Below the pieces are notes generated by a model that did not search any database, was not told the DNA's origin, and saw only the letters and a list, made by a program, of their open reading frames with translations. DNA of 64,000 bases from the NCBI GenBank assembly GCA_021396245.1, contig WNYE01000091.1, positions 1 through 64,000 of the forward strand. Reading direction: 5' to 3'. Below, one piece after another: positions 11,209 to 23,387 of the stretch (the first letter of the stretch is position 1; each line of letters begins with the position of its first letter). Origin of the DNA: Sporothrix humicola. Its lineage: Eukaryota; Ascomycota; Sordariomycetes; Ophiostomatales; Ophiostomataceae. The position numbers were made by a program, and so were the translations under genes.

Positions 11209-12426
11209 ATGGCTCCAAATTTGTTCCAGTTGTCGGTCCTAGTGGCCCTAGCCGCTATATCTACTTTTTACTTTCTGAACCTCACCGTGGCCGGCGTCCT
11301 CGAAGCCACGACCGGTCATGTTGTCATTGATCCGGCCCGCCTTCGCCGCTGGGAGAATCTGCCGGATGTGGCCAACGGACAGTGCACGGTCGACACGGTC
11401 GCCAATGCCTGTGAAGACGTCAATGTCCACGCGGCATCGTCGACGGCGTTCCTGGCATGCGGTGATCCGGCCGGCCGTGTCCAATGGTTCCCATCGGCGC
11501 GGTTCCAGCCGACCACCAACCGGGCCGTTTTCAAGGAGCAGTTCTTCAAGGTTGACCTGAAGACGGGCAAACGGACCGAACTTGTCCTCAAAGGCCTGCC
11601 TGAAGGCCACGACATTGTGACGCACGGCCTGGATATCCAAGATGTGGAAGGCGACCCGTCCAAAATCTTGGTCTTTGCCGTCAACCATGCCCGCGAACGA
11701 GACAGCATTTTCATCTTTGAGCACACTCTGGGTAGTGACACTCTCCACTTCCTCCGTTCTGTCGAGCACCCTGCGATCAAGTGCGCCAACAGCGTGGCCG
11801 CCGTGGGCCCGCGCAGCTTTTACATCACTAACGACCACTACTACCCGCGGGGCATCCTGAGACAACTGGAGGATCGATTCGGGCCGTGGTCGTGGGCGAC
11901 TAGTGTCCAGTACTGCGAGGTGAACGAGTCGACAGACGGAGTGACGTGCAAGGAGGTCACACATACACTGCCGTGTGCCAACGGACTAGCAGTTGCTGGA
12001 GACCGTGTCTTTGTTGGAGACTCCAAGAATGGCAGTGTTTCGATTTATGAGATGATCGACGGCCAGCCCAACGACCTCCGCCGGATTGCTGATGTTGATG
12101 TCGGCGCGATTGCCGACAACATCAAGATTTTGGCGGGCACGAACGACCCTCTCGTCACTGTCTTCCCTGATGGTGAAGAGCTGCCTCTTTTCCTGTCCGA
12201 TGTGTCTGCTCTGGGAAAGACCGTCTTTGCTCCGACGGCAGTCCTGCGGCTTCGTGAATCAAACGGTTACGAGCCAGAATTAATCTTAAGGGACGACGGA
12301 AAGCAGTTGACGGACATGACAGCGGCCGATATTGACCCCAAGACGCGGACCTTGGTCGGTGCATCTTTCTTGAAGTATGGCGGTTTTGCTGTGTGTAAAC
12401 TGCCGACGAGTGTTGACCTTTCATAA
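11209..12426 (+). CDS. paraoxonase/arylesterase-like beta-propeller hydrolase
   Basis: 405-aa product if started at ATG 11209; an upstream in-frame ATG at 11152 would add 19 residues. I prefer 11209 because it places a hydrophobic signal/anchor (LFQLSVLVALAAISTFYFL) at the very N-terminus, as in serum paraoxonase-like proteins. Family landmarks: HGLDIQ (about residue 140), VNHARERDSIFIFE (about 160), CANSVAAVGPRSFYITND with the calcium-site Asn/Asp pattern (about 190-205), and CANGLAVAGDRVFVGDS (about 260-275). These match the six-bladed propeller of fungal arylesterase/lactonase-type enzymes, membrane-anchored or secreted. Natural substrate unknown. It ends in TAA 118 bp from the end of the convergent reductase gene. 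Confidence 0.85.
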   Translation: MAPNLFQLSVLVALAAISTFYFLNLTVAGVLEATTGHVVIDPARLRRWENLPDVANGQCTVDTVANACEDVNVHAASSTAFLACGDPAGRVQWFPSARFQPTTNRAVFKEQFFKVDLKTGKRTELVLKGLPEGHDIVTHGLDIQDVEGDPSKILVFAVNHARERDSIFIFEHTLGSDTLHFLRSVEHPAIKCANSVAAVGPRSFYITNDHYYPRGILRQLEDRFGPWSWATSVQYCEVNESTDGVTCKEVTHTLPCANGLAVAGDRVFVGDSKNGSVSIYEMIDGQPNDLRRIADVDVGAIADNIKILAGTNDPLVTVFPDGEELPLFLSDVSALGKTVFAPTAVLRLRESNGYEPELILRDDGKQLTDMTAADIDPKTRTLVGASFLKYGGFAVCKLPTSVDLS

Positions 12427-12544
12427 CGCGTCAAAATTAGTAAATAAAATCCAACCATAGAGATCATAGAGTAGTCAAAAAAGGTAAAGAGAATTTCAAA
12501 ATCAGATAGTATTTTCTATGATGTCTATTTAGTGTATTCTCCCA

Positions 12545-13643
12545 TTACATTTGCTCCTTTGCCAAGAGAGGCTGTAGGCTCTTCACGGCGTCAATGGTGC
12601 TCTGCTCAAGGCTGGTCCACTGAATGCCCAGAATGGCGTTTGTCACCGAGTTGTCAAACTTGAAGCGCTTGTCCACGGCCGGCTCGTCACCGCCAGCAAC
12701 TTCAGCACCAGTCACTTTGTCCTTGAACTCAGGAAAGTTGTCACGGACAGCGGCCGCAATAGTCCGGTTGCCAAAGTAGCCAGCCGTTGCAAACAGTCGC
12801 TGTCCACTCTTGACCTTGCCCGCGTCCAGGGACTTGATATGCGCCGTGGCGCAGTCTCTGACATCCACCCAGAGGCAGACGCCGTCCGTCGCCGGAATTT
12901 CCTTAAGCCACTCACCTTGCAGGAGTGCCGCCAGGCCTTGGCTCGACGTGTTGAGTCCGGCAACGCTGTCGACATGGCTCACGATGGGCCCGAAAATGTT
13001 GGGCGGGCAGATCGTCACGAGGTCAAACTGGGGTTTGTTTTGGGCAACAAAATCGATGGCAGCCTGCTCGGCAAATTTCTTGGACGCAGCATAGGCCGCA
13101 CCCGGTGCCGCATGAATATCGGCCAGCGTCACCGGGTTCCAAGATTCTTCAGTAAACGTGACAGATGGGTCCTCCAAGTGGGCACCACTCAGAATGGCCG
13201 CAAACGATGACGTTACGATGACACGGCGAACATCAGGCGCATGCTTGTGAACAGACTTGAGCAGAGACATCGTGCCCTTGACGGCCGGGTCGACGAGTCC
13301 TTCCTGGGGATCGGTCCAGGCAAAGTGGAAGGGGCTCTGTGTGTGCAGAACAGCCGACAAGCCGGGTGTTTTGGCGACATGGTCAAACGCGCCATCGACG
13401 GTAATATCGGGGACGATGGACACCGCGAACCGGTCGGCCGGGAAGCCAAGGCCGGCAGAGGTGGCCTTGGTCGACTGTGCCTTGGCTTCGGACCGGACAT
13501 TCGTGACCACCGAGTGGCCGGCCGTCAACAACTGCTTGATAATGTGGCCTAAAAGTGTCAGAGAAGAAAATCTAAACAGAATAAACAAAGCGACACTTAC
13601 CGGCCAAGAAGCCAGAGCCGCCGGTGACGAGAATCTTGGACAT
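12545..13643 (-). CDS. NAD(P)H-dependent extended SDR, GRE2/methylglyoxal reductase-like
   Basis: Exon 1 (13643-13601) encodes only the start of the Rossmann fold. A 52-bp intron (13549-13600, donor GTAAGT, branch CTGAC, acceptor TTTTAG) joins it to exon 2 (13548-12545), giving MSKILVTGGSGFLAGHIIKQ. Product 348 aa. It shows the TGGSGFLA nucleotide-binding motif (residues 7-14), a catalytic Ser in VIVTSS, and YAASK as the YxxxK pair, followed by ICPPNIFGP typical of extended SDRs. Such enzymes reduce aldehydes or ketones such as methylglyoxal in the cytosol. The missing 43-bp exon would be overlooked by a simple open-frame call, which would start with a false leader. TAA stop. Confidence 0.93.
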
Positions 13644-16615
13644 GATTGCTGTTTGGAAGTGACGATGTAGTATGGAAGATGACTGTCAGATGCAGCATGT
13701 GACAACTCCGAGTATTTCAGCATTCCCTCAAAATAATAACAATAAAAAACTACAGTTTACTCTGCCGGCATAAAATACGCGACGGTGGTGTTTACGCGCG
13801 TGCCAGCGAGATCGGCAAAAGAATGCCATGCAAGAAATTGGCTGGCCTTCATCGTAGGATGCGCAAGCTTCCTCTCCTTGCCATTTTAGAATATTGAACG
13901 CCGAAGTACCTTCTACATGTCTCTTTTTGTCAAGCTTTTGAAATGGAGACCCGCCAATGCAGGTCGCCTGTTAGCGTTGGAGATGGTGCGAGTCACTTCT
14001 GGCTTCGAAATGCCCACCTGCGCAGCATCATAACATCGTGAAAACAAGAAAAGGGGACTAGATTTGCCGACAGGCTCGGATGTCCTATCGTTTGCTTTCG
14101 TTTTATTAAATTTCGTATTTATTACACTTCAATAACAGACCACAATGCTTTCTAATAGAAATGCAGGAGTCATGCTAGCTTTATGTACAAAGTACTCAGT
14201 ATCCCGGTTGTGGGGTCTTGGGCTTCAGTGATCAAAGACGGGCAAACGCCGCACGGATGCATCCAGCCGCCAAGAAACCGGCCAAATGCAACAGCGGAAG
14301 ACGGCACATCGGACATTCTCCGTCTTGGGGGCCGATCTTCCTGTTCTTGATACAACAATATTTTGCTTTTTGGTATTTCTTTATTTATCGATAAATGAAA
14401 ATGCACAAACCGAGTCTATTGGCAATTTCTTACTTTTTTTTTTTTCTTTTACTTTTACTTTTTACTCGTCTGTATCTGTCTCTCTTTTTTTTTTTTTTTT
14501 TTTTTTTCACACACCTGTCTTTCTTCTATTTTTTTTTCTGTCACTCTCACGTCTTTTTATGTTAACATGTCAATTCTTAATCGCTCTCCTTTCATCCGGC
14601 TTCGTCATGGAGGTGGTCGACAACGCCCCGTAACTCCAACATTCTAGATTGCTTACGAGATGTGAGCCAATCCCTCATCCTATCCAAAAACTTCAACATT
14701 GCACAGCATCAAACAATTTCACGAAATGGCTACTCACAACAGTGATGTCATTTTTTGAGAGATTTATTCTCACTTGACACGGGTTCTCTACGCAAGTGCG
14801 GGGGTCAGCCTCACCATTATCAATGTGGAAGGTAATATGTGATCCCCCGTGTGAATGGAATGTCGATGTCGAGTCGAGACAGATCTCAGTGGCGATGTCA
14901 TCCTATCGTTCCTTCCCACGTTTTTGATTGTCAGGTAGTCGGGCGACTCGGGGCTGTCTCGGTGCTTTCCAGCGTATCCTTCCACCCGCCTATGTTCCCC
15001 GGGGTTTGCTTGATCCCCCCTTTATTTATCAAATCCTACCTAGAGATCTTGTTACTTCAAGCTTTCTTGCATTGCAGTTCATCTTATCCCTTCTTCTGCA
15101 ACGTTTTCTCCTTTCTGCCCTTGTCGTCCCCACGTTTTTTTTTGTTTCGAAACAGACGCGCGTATTCCCTATTTTACTCCTGCTCCTGCTCCCTTTTCCA
15201 TCTCGAAAAATAAACTACGCAGATCATGCAAGGCATTATCCGTTGGGGGCGGAGCTGGAGCTTGTAACAATTGTCAAAAAGAAAGTTCAGGTGAACACAA
15301 TTGAAGTCCACTTTGTGATGTGGTGCGACCGACCCCAGAAACTCAAAAAGGAAGGAGGCACTGCTTCCTTGAATGCCTTGTGCATTTAGATGATACATCC
15401 AATTTTTGCTGCGCACTGCCTAAAGACACGGCCCATTCCCCTTAATCCCATCGTTTTCCTCGTGATCCTTCCACTTGCGTTTCGGTCTATGCTCCCCCTT
15501 TTCTTGATTCCTTTTTCATCCACAGTTCCCGTCCAGTCCTTCAACATTCACCCATCAAACCCCGTCGCACATGCTGTTCGCCGAGTGATCCGCCCCTTGT
15601 CACCACTGTCAATCACAAACGAGAGAGCTTTGGCACACGCAGGTCCCAACCCTTCCGCCTTCGTTTTTTGTTTGGCATCAACCAATGGTCTCAATTAACA
15701 ATTCGATGAGCCATTCTGATCCCATCGTGATGTCAATTGAACCATTACTCGCAGACTTGGCGACTGTTTTCCTCCTCGTAAGCAAGGATTGCCACGAGCG
15801 ATCCTCTCTGGATTGTCCCAAATTGACGAAATGATCCGTTCAATTTGACAGGGCTGATCCTCGCGACTCCGCCACGAAATAAGGTGCAAAGAAGGGACAA
15901 AACGCCAGCGCCAAAACAAGCGCGAGGAGCGCCACGACACACCAAAATAAGGCCAGAACACACCGAGAAAGGGCAAAGAAAAGATCTCCCCGAAGCCCGG
16001 CTCGTGGGATTCAAAGGTCTAGACCGTGGACAAGAAGAGTGAACACGAAATTAGAAATAAACGAGAGATGTGGAAAAAGTCAAAAGAGAAGACGACGAAA
16101 TACGCCCTAGCTCTGCACTATGGGGATACGGGCAACATGATGACGGCGCAGCAAGCCAGGATCAATGCCAACCAGAAGTTGAAGTCAACTCTCAATCCTC
16201 AACACTCATCCCACATCCTCGGAGAATTAAGACGCAGCAATTAATCGATCTCGCCGGTAAGCACCGTGAGCAGGGCATAGCCTTGCATTTGAGTCTTTTT
16301 GTGTCTTTTCCTGCCATTTTACCGCACCACCACCACACCAGCGCCCTAGGCTCGACGCCCGTGGATCCGCGAGCCTTGGCAATTCCTTCGAGGCTCTTCC
16401 TTCGAACCCCTTTGTCCCCCAAGGTCCCGTACTGAGCCACGATGATCGCGCGGTCGAGATCACCAGGCAACAAATGGAGACAAGGGCAGCAAATGGCAGG
16501 CATGCATGTGCCCACGACCCACGCGACGGTGCAACGGTCTTTCTTTTGAGTTCTGCGTAGGACAACAGAACAGACAGGGTTCACCCAAACGTGTAACGTT
16601 GCTGTGCAAGGTTTG
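13644..16615. other. long intergenic region with pyrimidine tracts
   Basis: About 3 kb without a supportable gene. T-rich runs occur at about 14425-14560 and C/T-rich stretches at about 15000-15190 and 15400-15560. Frames across the C/T-rich parts are open because of composition and show no conserved motif. Confidence 0.5.
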
Positions 16616-16623
16616 TATAAAGA
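16616..16623 (+). promoter_or_regulatory. TATA box of the spherulin-4 gene
   Basis: TATAAAGA about 100 bp upstream of the ATG at 16719, a suitable position for a core promoter. Inferred from motif and position only. Confidence 0.5.
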
Positions 16624-16718
16624 GTGCCGATGCCCCGACGTTGAAATACAGAAAGAAGCTTGACATCGTCATCTGTTCTTTTTACTACCCTTCCATCCTC
16701 AACACCACACCCACCAAC

Positions 16719-17663
16719 ATGAAGACTGCTGCTTGTGTCTCGGCCATGGCCGGCGTCGCGTCCGCCACCGTCGGCCTGCTCGTTCCCCTCTACGAGTACC
16801 CGACGGGCACCGACAACACGGCCGACTGGACGGCCCTGATTGCCGCCGTCGACGCCCATCCCCAGCTGCCCTTTTACGTTGTGATCAACGATGCAAACGG
16901 TCCGCCGTACTCGCCCAACCCGCCCGCCAGCATGCCCGACTGGGCGCAGTGGATCGACGCCTTGAACAGCCGCGCCAATGCCAAGACGGTGGGCTACGTC
17001 TACACGTCGCAGTCGACGCGCAGTTTTGCGGACCTCCAGTCGGCCGTCGACCAGTACAAGAGCTGGACGACGTCGGCCGGCTTCACGACCAACGCGACGC
17101 GCTACGACATCCACATTGACGGCATCTTCTTTGACGAGATCGACACCGTGCCCTCGAAGCTGAGCAACAACACGCAGCTCACCAACTACGCCAAGACGGC
17201 GTTTGCCGAGCGCGGCGGGCCCGTCGTGCTCAACCCCGGCACGCTCGTGCAGGCCGGCAGCGAGTCGCTGTTCGACCTCGCCGACACCATCCTGCAGATC
17301 GAGACGTGCTACACCAACTCCACGGGCGCCACCGACCCCGGCCCGGTTGTGCGCTGCCCGACGGGCGGCTACACGCCGTTTACGCCCGCTCTGGCCGCCA
17401 CCGTCGGCAACGCCGCGCAGTCGGCGCACTCGAGCATTGTCGTGCACGACTACTACGAGCAGTGGTCGCCGTTTGTGGCCGCGACGACCGAGTCGCTGCA
17501 AGCAAGCATCGCCGCCGTCATCAAGCAGAACGTGCACAGCTTCTACTTTACGACGTACGGCTACGGCGCGCAGTTCTCGTCGTCGCCCGCCAGCATCACG
17601 CAGGTGGCTGCCCTGGCCGCCCAGCTCCAGGGTCTGGACTCGGCCAGCAAGTGCAAGGTGTAG
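16719..17663 (+). CDS. secreted spherulin-4 family protein (GH135-like)
   Basis: 314-aa product. The start at 16719 puts a secretion signal (MKTAACVSAMAGVASATVG) at the N-terminus; longer in-frame ATGs add an implausible leader. The domain is a (beta/alpha)8-type spherulin-4 fold: GLLVPLYEYP near the start, FYVVINDANGP (about residue 50), VGYVYTSQSTRS (about 95), IDGIFFDEID with the adjacent Asp-Glu expected at the active site (about 143-152), VVLNPGT, and a C-terminal FYFTTYGYG. In Aspergillus fumigatus the related Sph3 (GH135) hydrolyses galactosaminogalactan, so a role on GalN-containing wall or biofilm polysaccharide is plausible but inferred. It ends in TAG with Cys-Lys-Val, evidence that TAG is a normal terminator here. 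Confidence 0.9.
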   Translation: MKTAACVSAMAGVASATVGLLVPLYEYPTGTDNTADWTALIAAVDAHPQLPFYVVINDANGPPYSPNPPASMPDWAQWIDALNSRANAKTVGYVYTSQSTRSFADLQSAVDQYKSWTTSAGFTTNATRYDIHIDGIFFDEIDTVPSKLSNNTQLTNYAKTAFAERGGPVVLNPGTLVQAGSESLFDLADTILQIETCYTNSTGATDPGPVVRCPTGGYTPFTPALAATVGNAAQSAHSSIVVHDYYEQWSPFVAATTESLQASIAAVIKQNVHSFYFTTYGYGAQFSSSPASITQVAALAAQLQGLDSASKCKV

Positions 17664-17931
17664 ATGAGGCTAGATTTTAAACATCTTTTGACACTTCATT
17701 CACGATAGCATAGCAAGCATGTACTTTGGTAATGACAATAATGTAACATAGCACGCCTTTTCTGAGGCCTCAAAAATAATGATACAAGTGCGTCGTGAAC
17801 AGTGCAGCAAAGTAAAGAGTAAAAATGTTTCCGTCAAAGCGTATGAATGAATATGAATAGGTATCAAGTGGTAGTAGGTATGCTTAGGTAATGCTCCAGG
17901 TGCGCCGGTGTCCCATTTGCCCGTCACTCAT

Positions 17932-20467
17932 CTAGTCCAGCCCCATGAGCGCCTCGTCGCCGTAGCCCCAGCTCTGGCCACCGCCACCGCCGCTATTGTG
18001 CGGCTTGACGCCCAGACTCGAGCTCAGCATATCCGCCTCCTCCTCGGCTTCGCTGCTGCGCCGCACGCCGTTGGACGGGATGGCGGTTGCAGTCGCCGCT
18101 GTCGTCACGGCCGGTGCAGCCACGCCCCGCGAGCTCGCGTCAGTAACGCGGCGGCGCAGACCTGGCGGGCGGAACCGTGTAGATTTGGACGATGTTGACA
18201 TAATAGATGCAGTCTCGGCGCCGTCGCCGCCGTCGACACTATCGCCTGCTGCAAGGGAAGAAGTGTCGCCGCCGCTGGCGATACTGGCACTCCCGCCTGT
18301 GGGTTTGCCGTCTTTGCTGTCGGCTGCACCGTTAGTGCCAGCAGTTGTCGTGGCTGCTGGTGCTGCACCGGTACCCTCAGATCCAGAGGTCAAGGCGGTG
18401 CTCGATGTCGCGACTGTGCCGGAATGGGATGGCGCTGGTGATGTTGACCGCTGTATTGATGCTGCTTTCGTTCCTGCAGCCACGGTGTCGTCGGTCTGAG
18501 ATGCGGTCGACGCTTCTTCGTCTTCGACATCCACCTCCACTAGCTCGGCATCGCGGTACCACTTGCGCCGCCGTGTCCACCGAGTCCACCCGTCCTGGCC
18601 TCGCCGACCACCTTGCCACTATGTGTGTGTTAGTATGTACCCTTAAAATCAGTCAGCATGGGGAAGAACGCACCTTATTGTCGTAGTATACCCACCCCAT
18701 GCGGCCGCCTTCGCCGTCATAGTCCCACGAGTCCTTGTGCTCGCCGTGGGACCCGGTCTTCTCGACCCGCACGGCATCGTCGACGACTCCGTCCACGCGC
18801 CAGCGGCTGCCCTCGACCCACCGCCACCGCATCTTGCTGCCGTCCTCCACCTCGGGCAGCTCAAACTCGTCCTTGGTGGGCACTGCATTGTTGTGCTCGT
18901 CCGTCCACGCCGGGCGCTCGTAGGCAAAGAGGCTGGTCGTCCATCCCAGGCCGACCCACCGCCGCTGGTTTTCGTACAGAATAAACGTGAAGCGCACGCC
19001 CGCGTCCTGTCCTGCCCTCGCTCTTCTAATAGCTTTGGTGAGTTCAGACTCGCGTGGTGTCGACAGCCTGCGTGCTTGCTTAGTGCTCGACAGCTTGGAC
19101 TGGAGTACCGCGGCTGCTGTGGCCGCTGTCGTCGACGGGTCCGACAGGTTGGAGCCGCCCGCCGTCACATACGACGGCGCCTTGGAGGGGCGCATGGGGC
19201 CCTCAAACTCGAGACCCGTTACCAGGGCGGCAGCTGTGCGGATGCTGGCACTGCGCCACAGGATTGTCCGGCTCACACGCATCACGCGCGAGTGCCATGT
19301 TAGGATCAAAGTGCCGAACACGAGCGCGACGCGGCGGGTCGTGACGATGTGCATTGGCGGGAGAGTGAGGAGAAACCAGAATGGGGTGCACAGCAGAATG
19401 CGCACAAACAACACTGTCAGCGCAGGCCGGGTCGTCGCACTAGTTGCTGTGCTCTGTGTCGACAGGAAATCGGTAAGCTCGAGCAGCGGTTCGAGCAGCA
19501 AGTTGCAGCGAGCTGTGAACTCGCCCAGCGTGTCGACAATCTCGTCGAGCGTCTTTTGGTGCCGCGCGCTGGCGACTGCTTCGGACGTAGAGCGCTGGTG
19601 GCCGTTACCCCCGGCACCTCCTGTTCCAGTGCCTCCGCCAGCATCAAGGCTGCCGTTGCCGGCACCGCGTCCCTTGCCAGACGTCATGTAGCCAGCGCCC
19701 ACGCTGTCCAGACTCTGGTTCTTGGCCCGAGACTTGTGTAGCTTGGCCGCAGCCGCGTCGCGTGTTGTCGTTTTCGAATTATCATTTGAGCTTCCGCCGC
19801 CACCGATGCCAAACAAGAAGTAGCCGAGGCCACCTCCGCTGGTGTTGCTGCTTCGACCGCTGCTGCTTCCGCCGCTGTTTCCCCCAGTTGTCCCTGTGAT
19901 TGTGCCGTCCTCGCTAGTCCAGCCGCTCGTTGATAGCGGGCTGTATCGTCGGCCGTACATGCCGCCGATCAGCGTCAGCACCATGAGGATAGGCCCTCCC
20001 AGCCGGATGATTGTGTCGCCGTACAGCACCGTCAGCCACCACAGGAGAACCAGGATAAAGCTCTCCCAGGGATCGCCCGTCGTCCATGTGATCAGGCCGG
20101 CCAGCTTGTTGAGCGGCAAGATGTAGGGGTGGCTGTAGGCCAGTGCACGTGTGATTTGGGGTGGTGTTGCGAGGAGGAGAGGCGATTTCTGGTGCACGAG
20201 GATGGTGCTGCGGCGTTTCGCGGCCGCCGACGAGTTGTTGTTCTTGCCGGACAGGGAGTTTGCGGGGGAAAATGTCGCGTAGGTCGGTTTTGGATTGGAG
20301 CTGTTGTAGTAAGAGTCGCAGCCGCCGCCGCCCCCACCGCCTCCGCCGTTTCCGGCCCCATTGCCGCTGCCGTCACCCTCGCCCGACAGGCCGGGCGATG
20401 CAGGATTCGAGTAGCCGTGGCGGTCGGACTGGTCGGGGCGGAGGAACGAAGAGCGCGGAGCGGACAT
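17932..20467 (-). CDS. peroxisomal dysferlin-domain peroxin (Pex23/Pex30-like)
   Basis: Exon 1 (20467-18674, 598 codons) and exon 2 (18618-17932, 228 codons plus TAG) flank a 55-bp intron (18619-18673, donor GTGCGT, branch ACTAAC, acceptor CATAG); total 826 aa. The splice produces WVYYDNKWQGG and then RRRKWYRDAEL, the C-terminal DysF motif that unspliced reading would lose. Residues 1-60 contain a glycine run. Two membrane stretches (about 115-180) follow, then a Ser/Gly-rich loop (about 185-300), further hydrophobic helices (about 345-395), and a DysFN-like region at FTFILYENQRRWVGLGW (about 505). The tail is a low-complexity Ser/Ala/Thr segment. Pex23-family proteins shape ER subdomains and control peroxisome number. 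Which yeast paralogue it matches cannot be settled. Confidence 0.88.
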
Positions 20468-23387
20468 GGAGAGCCAGGGCGTTTCCTATGGCAGAAACGC
20501 CAGTGTTAGAAGAGATTTTGTGGAGGAATTGAAATACGTCGAAAGCAAAATGTCAATCAGGTCAATCGGGTCAATCAGGCAGCCGGATGATGTCAGAGCA
20601 TTCAGAGTTGCGCCTGAGAATGCTGCCGCGATGAAAAGGCCATGGGAGGCCACATGAAGGGATTATTGTTGTTGGAGAAGAGGGTTATGTTGTGATTTGA
20701 AAGTGGCGATGCGATGTGGAAGGAGAGAGGCACGGAAAAGCACGACAGGAAGGAGCCGTGTTGGCTGTGAAGAGGAGGTGTGCCGAAGCTTGCACTTGAA
20801 TGGAGGATGGAGAATGGCTGACGTCGTTCCTGACTTTCGCTGGCTGTTGGCTTCTGGCCCTGCTGACTGTGAGGCGTAGAGACCCACTTTTCTTGGCCTG
20901 CCCAACCACTCTATTTCGCAGCCGTTATTAGGGCGTTCTGGGGGAGCCCAAAGAGTTTATCCTCTTTGTTTTGGCGGGTGCCTGCCTGCTGTGGAGTCCC
21001 GATGTCAGTGGTCGACAGGGCAGGAGACCCAGCCCCAGACCAGAACAGCCCAACCGCCTTTCAGGTAATTGAGACCGTCGCACAGTAGCCCAAAGTAGCC
21101 TGGGAGTAGCCCGAAAGTAGGCCAATATTTTGGTCCGAATGACCCCAAGAAACGGCGCCAGAAGGTGTCTAGAGGGTTGAAAGTGCAGGTGCAAGTGCAA
21201 GTGCGGAGAGAGTAGGGCAGGTGCAGGTGGGACAGGGAACAAGCTCAGCTGCGCAACGGCAGCGGGAAAGCACGACCGATGCGGGCGCTCACATGCAGAG
21301 CTGCAGAATGCGGAATTGCAGAGAGGGAAAGACCGTGCGGGGACGAGATGCAGTGACACGGGACGGTAGTAGTGGTGGAAAGAGGCACGGGAGTGAATGC
21401 AGGAGATCAAAAGGAAAGAACAGCGCAAACAGACTCGAGACAAGGCAAGAGCAAACAAGACAGGGCAAATGCACATACAAAGGCAGCCATCTAACGGCGT
21501 CGAGTCGTCGGAAAGAAGAAGCAGTCGATAAACGCCGGCGCGCTGGAAAGGGTCGATGCGACGAGGCGATTCCACACAATGTCGCCGCCCGTATTTCAAG
21601 CAATGTCGTCTAAATGTCTTCACAATATCTTCACGATCGCCGCAGCCAATTTCCCTCTCTCGAACAAGGGCGCAACGGCGCGGCCGACATTGGCGGGCGG
21701 TTCGGTGTTCGAGTTGCGGGCGAAGCACGTGCTTGTGACCGGATCGGTAAGGGAAGTTTCGCAGGGAGTCACTGTCTGTAAATGACGTCGGTTGGCGGGG
21801 ATTCGGGAGAGGTCGAAGTGTCGCGTCGCGATGTTCTAGAAAAAGAAAAGTCGAGTGACAACGTCAAAAATGTCAAAAGCGATTGAAATGGGAAAGAATG
21901 GTCGATGACAGACTGAAAGACGGGCACCAGAGACCTCGGCGTGCCTGCCGTTCTTGTCTCGTTGCTGATTCTTTGCCCTTTTGTCCCTTTTGTTCCTTTC
22001 TGTGCCCTTTTTGTGCCTGTCCCGCCACCCCGTCTCACGCAAGTTTTAGCAGGTCACCCGCCTGTAGCCGACCCACACAAAGTGCCGCGACGGTGGACTT
22101 TTGGTGTACTTTTTCGTCTTTCTTTGCCTGTTATCTGCAGCAAAAGCAAGACCACCAATTCACATGTGATTGCGCAGGACGGACAACGGACCGCCTTACT
22201 GTGGCACCTGCTACAAACTACAAATAAATTATCATCAACATCACGATGGGCAATTATGAGCCCCTACGATGGCATAACTGGCAAATACTGGTCTTCTGGC
22301 TTTCTACATTATTTTAATACATATTTATCGTCTCACAGCATTGTCACAATTTTACGAAGATTTTCTTTGGATGTGGTTTTGGGTGGTTATTGATTTGTGA
22401 AATGCTTATGAAAGAAAATAAAACAAAAATATAAAGAAAAAGTACAACATAGAAAAAATACAGAAAGAAATAAAGTACAGGACACTATGGAAAGAAAAAA
22501 TTATAGAAACAAATCAACAAAGCCCTCTTCGTCTCTTAAGCCTTTTTTTGGCCGAGAATGTGATATGCGCATGCCCTTTTTTGCATGGCGTGATAATATT
22601 CAACAAGAACGACAGACAGGCCGACTCGATGAGTGCCACAAGACGTCTGGATACATGAAAGATAACATAACAAGAAAGCAGATGTTTTTTTTTTTTTTTT
22701 TTTTTTTTTGGGTTCAGACAAACTGTTAGTCACAAGTGTTGACCAGGCACTAGTATGGACAGATGTCGAGAAGATCAGCATGGCGAGGAGCGAGCTGGGA
22801 AGACGTGCTGATGCGCCCATCTGAAAGCGCCGACATCTTTGGGTGAATCATGATAATGTGAATGACAACCCAGGAAGTGACTCAAGAAGAAAAAATGAGA
22901 TCGAAAGTGTGACGAGGTGCACGCTGCTCAGTCATGAACCCGGAGGCAAGCAAGGCAGCGACAATGTGTGAAGCTTGTCCCATGGCTGGCGTATCCGAGC
23001 GACAATGAAGTGGAAGTGATGAGCTGCGAATTCTGGCTGCCGCAATTGATAAGTTTGAGGAGCTGCAAAGCTGGCCGGTTGCTGACGAGGAAGGCCAAAT
23101 GATAAAAAAGTGCTGATAGCTGAAGATAGCGATAACTCAGAGATGATCCAGGGTCGCTTGCAGACTGCATGAAGCAAAAAAGTGGATGTCGCAGGATGAT
23201 CAACAGACTGGACTTGAAGAAGAGTGCCATGCCTGCGGAAGACGAAAAGTGATGATGCAACACAGACAAAGATTGAGTGCCGAGCTGCAATGATGAAAGA
23301 TGAACATGCCGCAGGACAAGGTGTGGTGCAAAAAGTTGGAAAAACCGTGTCATGAAGCGTTCGATGACGTGGGAGAAGCGAGATAGT
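20468..23387. other. intergenic region
   Basis: About 2.9 kb. It holds the Pex-like promoter, a 9-bp tandem repeat (20552-20578), short GTGCAAGT/CAGGTG repeats at about 21180-21240, and a long T run at about 22684-22710. Segment 23387-22932 on the minus strand stays open in frame with the gene ending at 23388, but another frame is open there too, so I do not call it coding. Confidence 0.45.
20552..20578. repeat. 9-bp tandem repeat, three copies
   Basis: GTCAATCAG, GTCAATCGG, GTCAATCAG in tandem, 85-111 bp upstream of the Pex-like start codon. It may be a clustered protein-binding site or a simple minisatellite; nothing distinguishes these. Confidence 0.6.

Noticed and set aside
20928..21728. 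266-codon minus-strand frame upstream of the peroxin
   Set aside because: No motif; a His/Leu repeat arises from GTGCAAGT-type DNA repeats. Likely chance.
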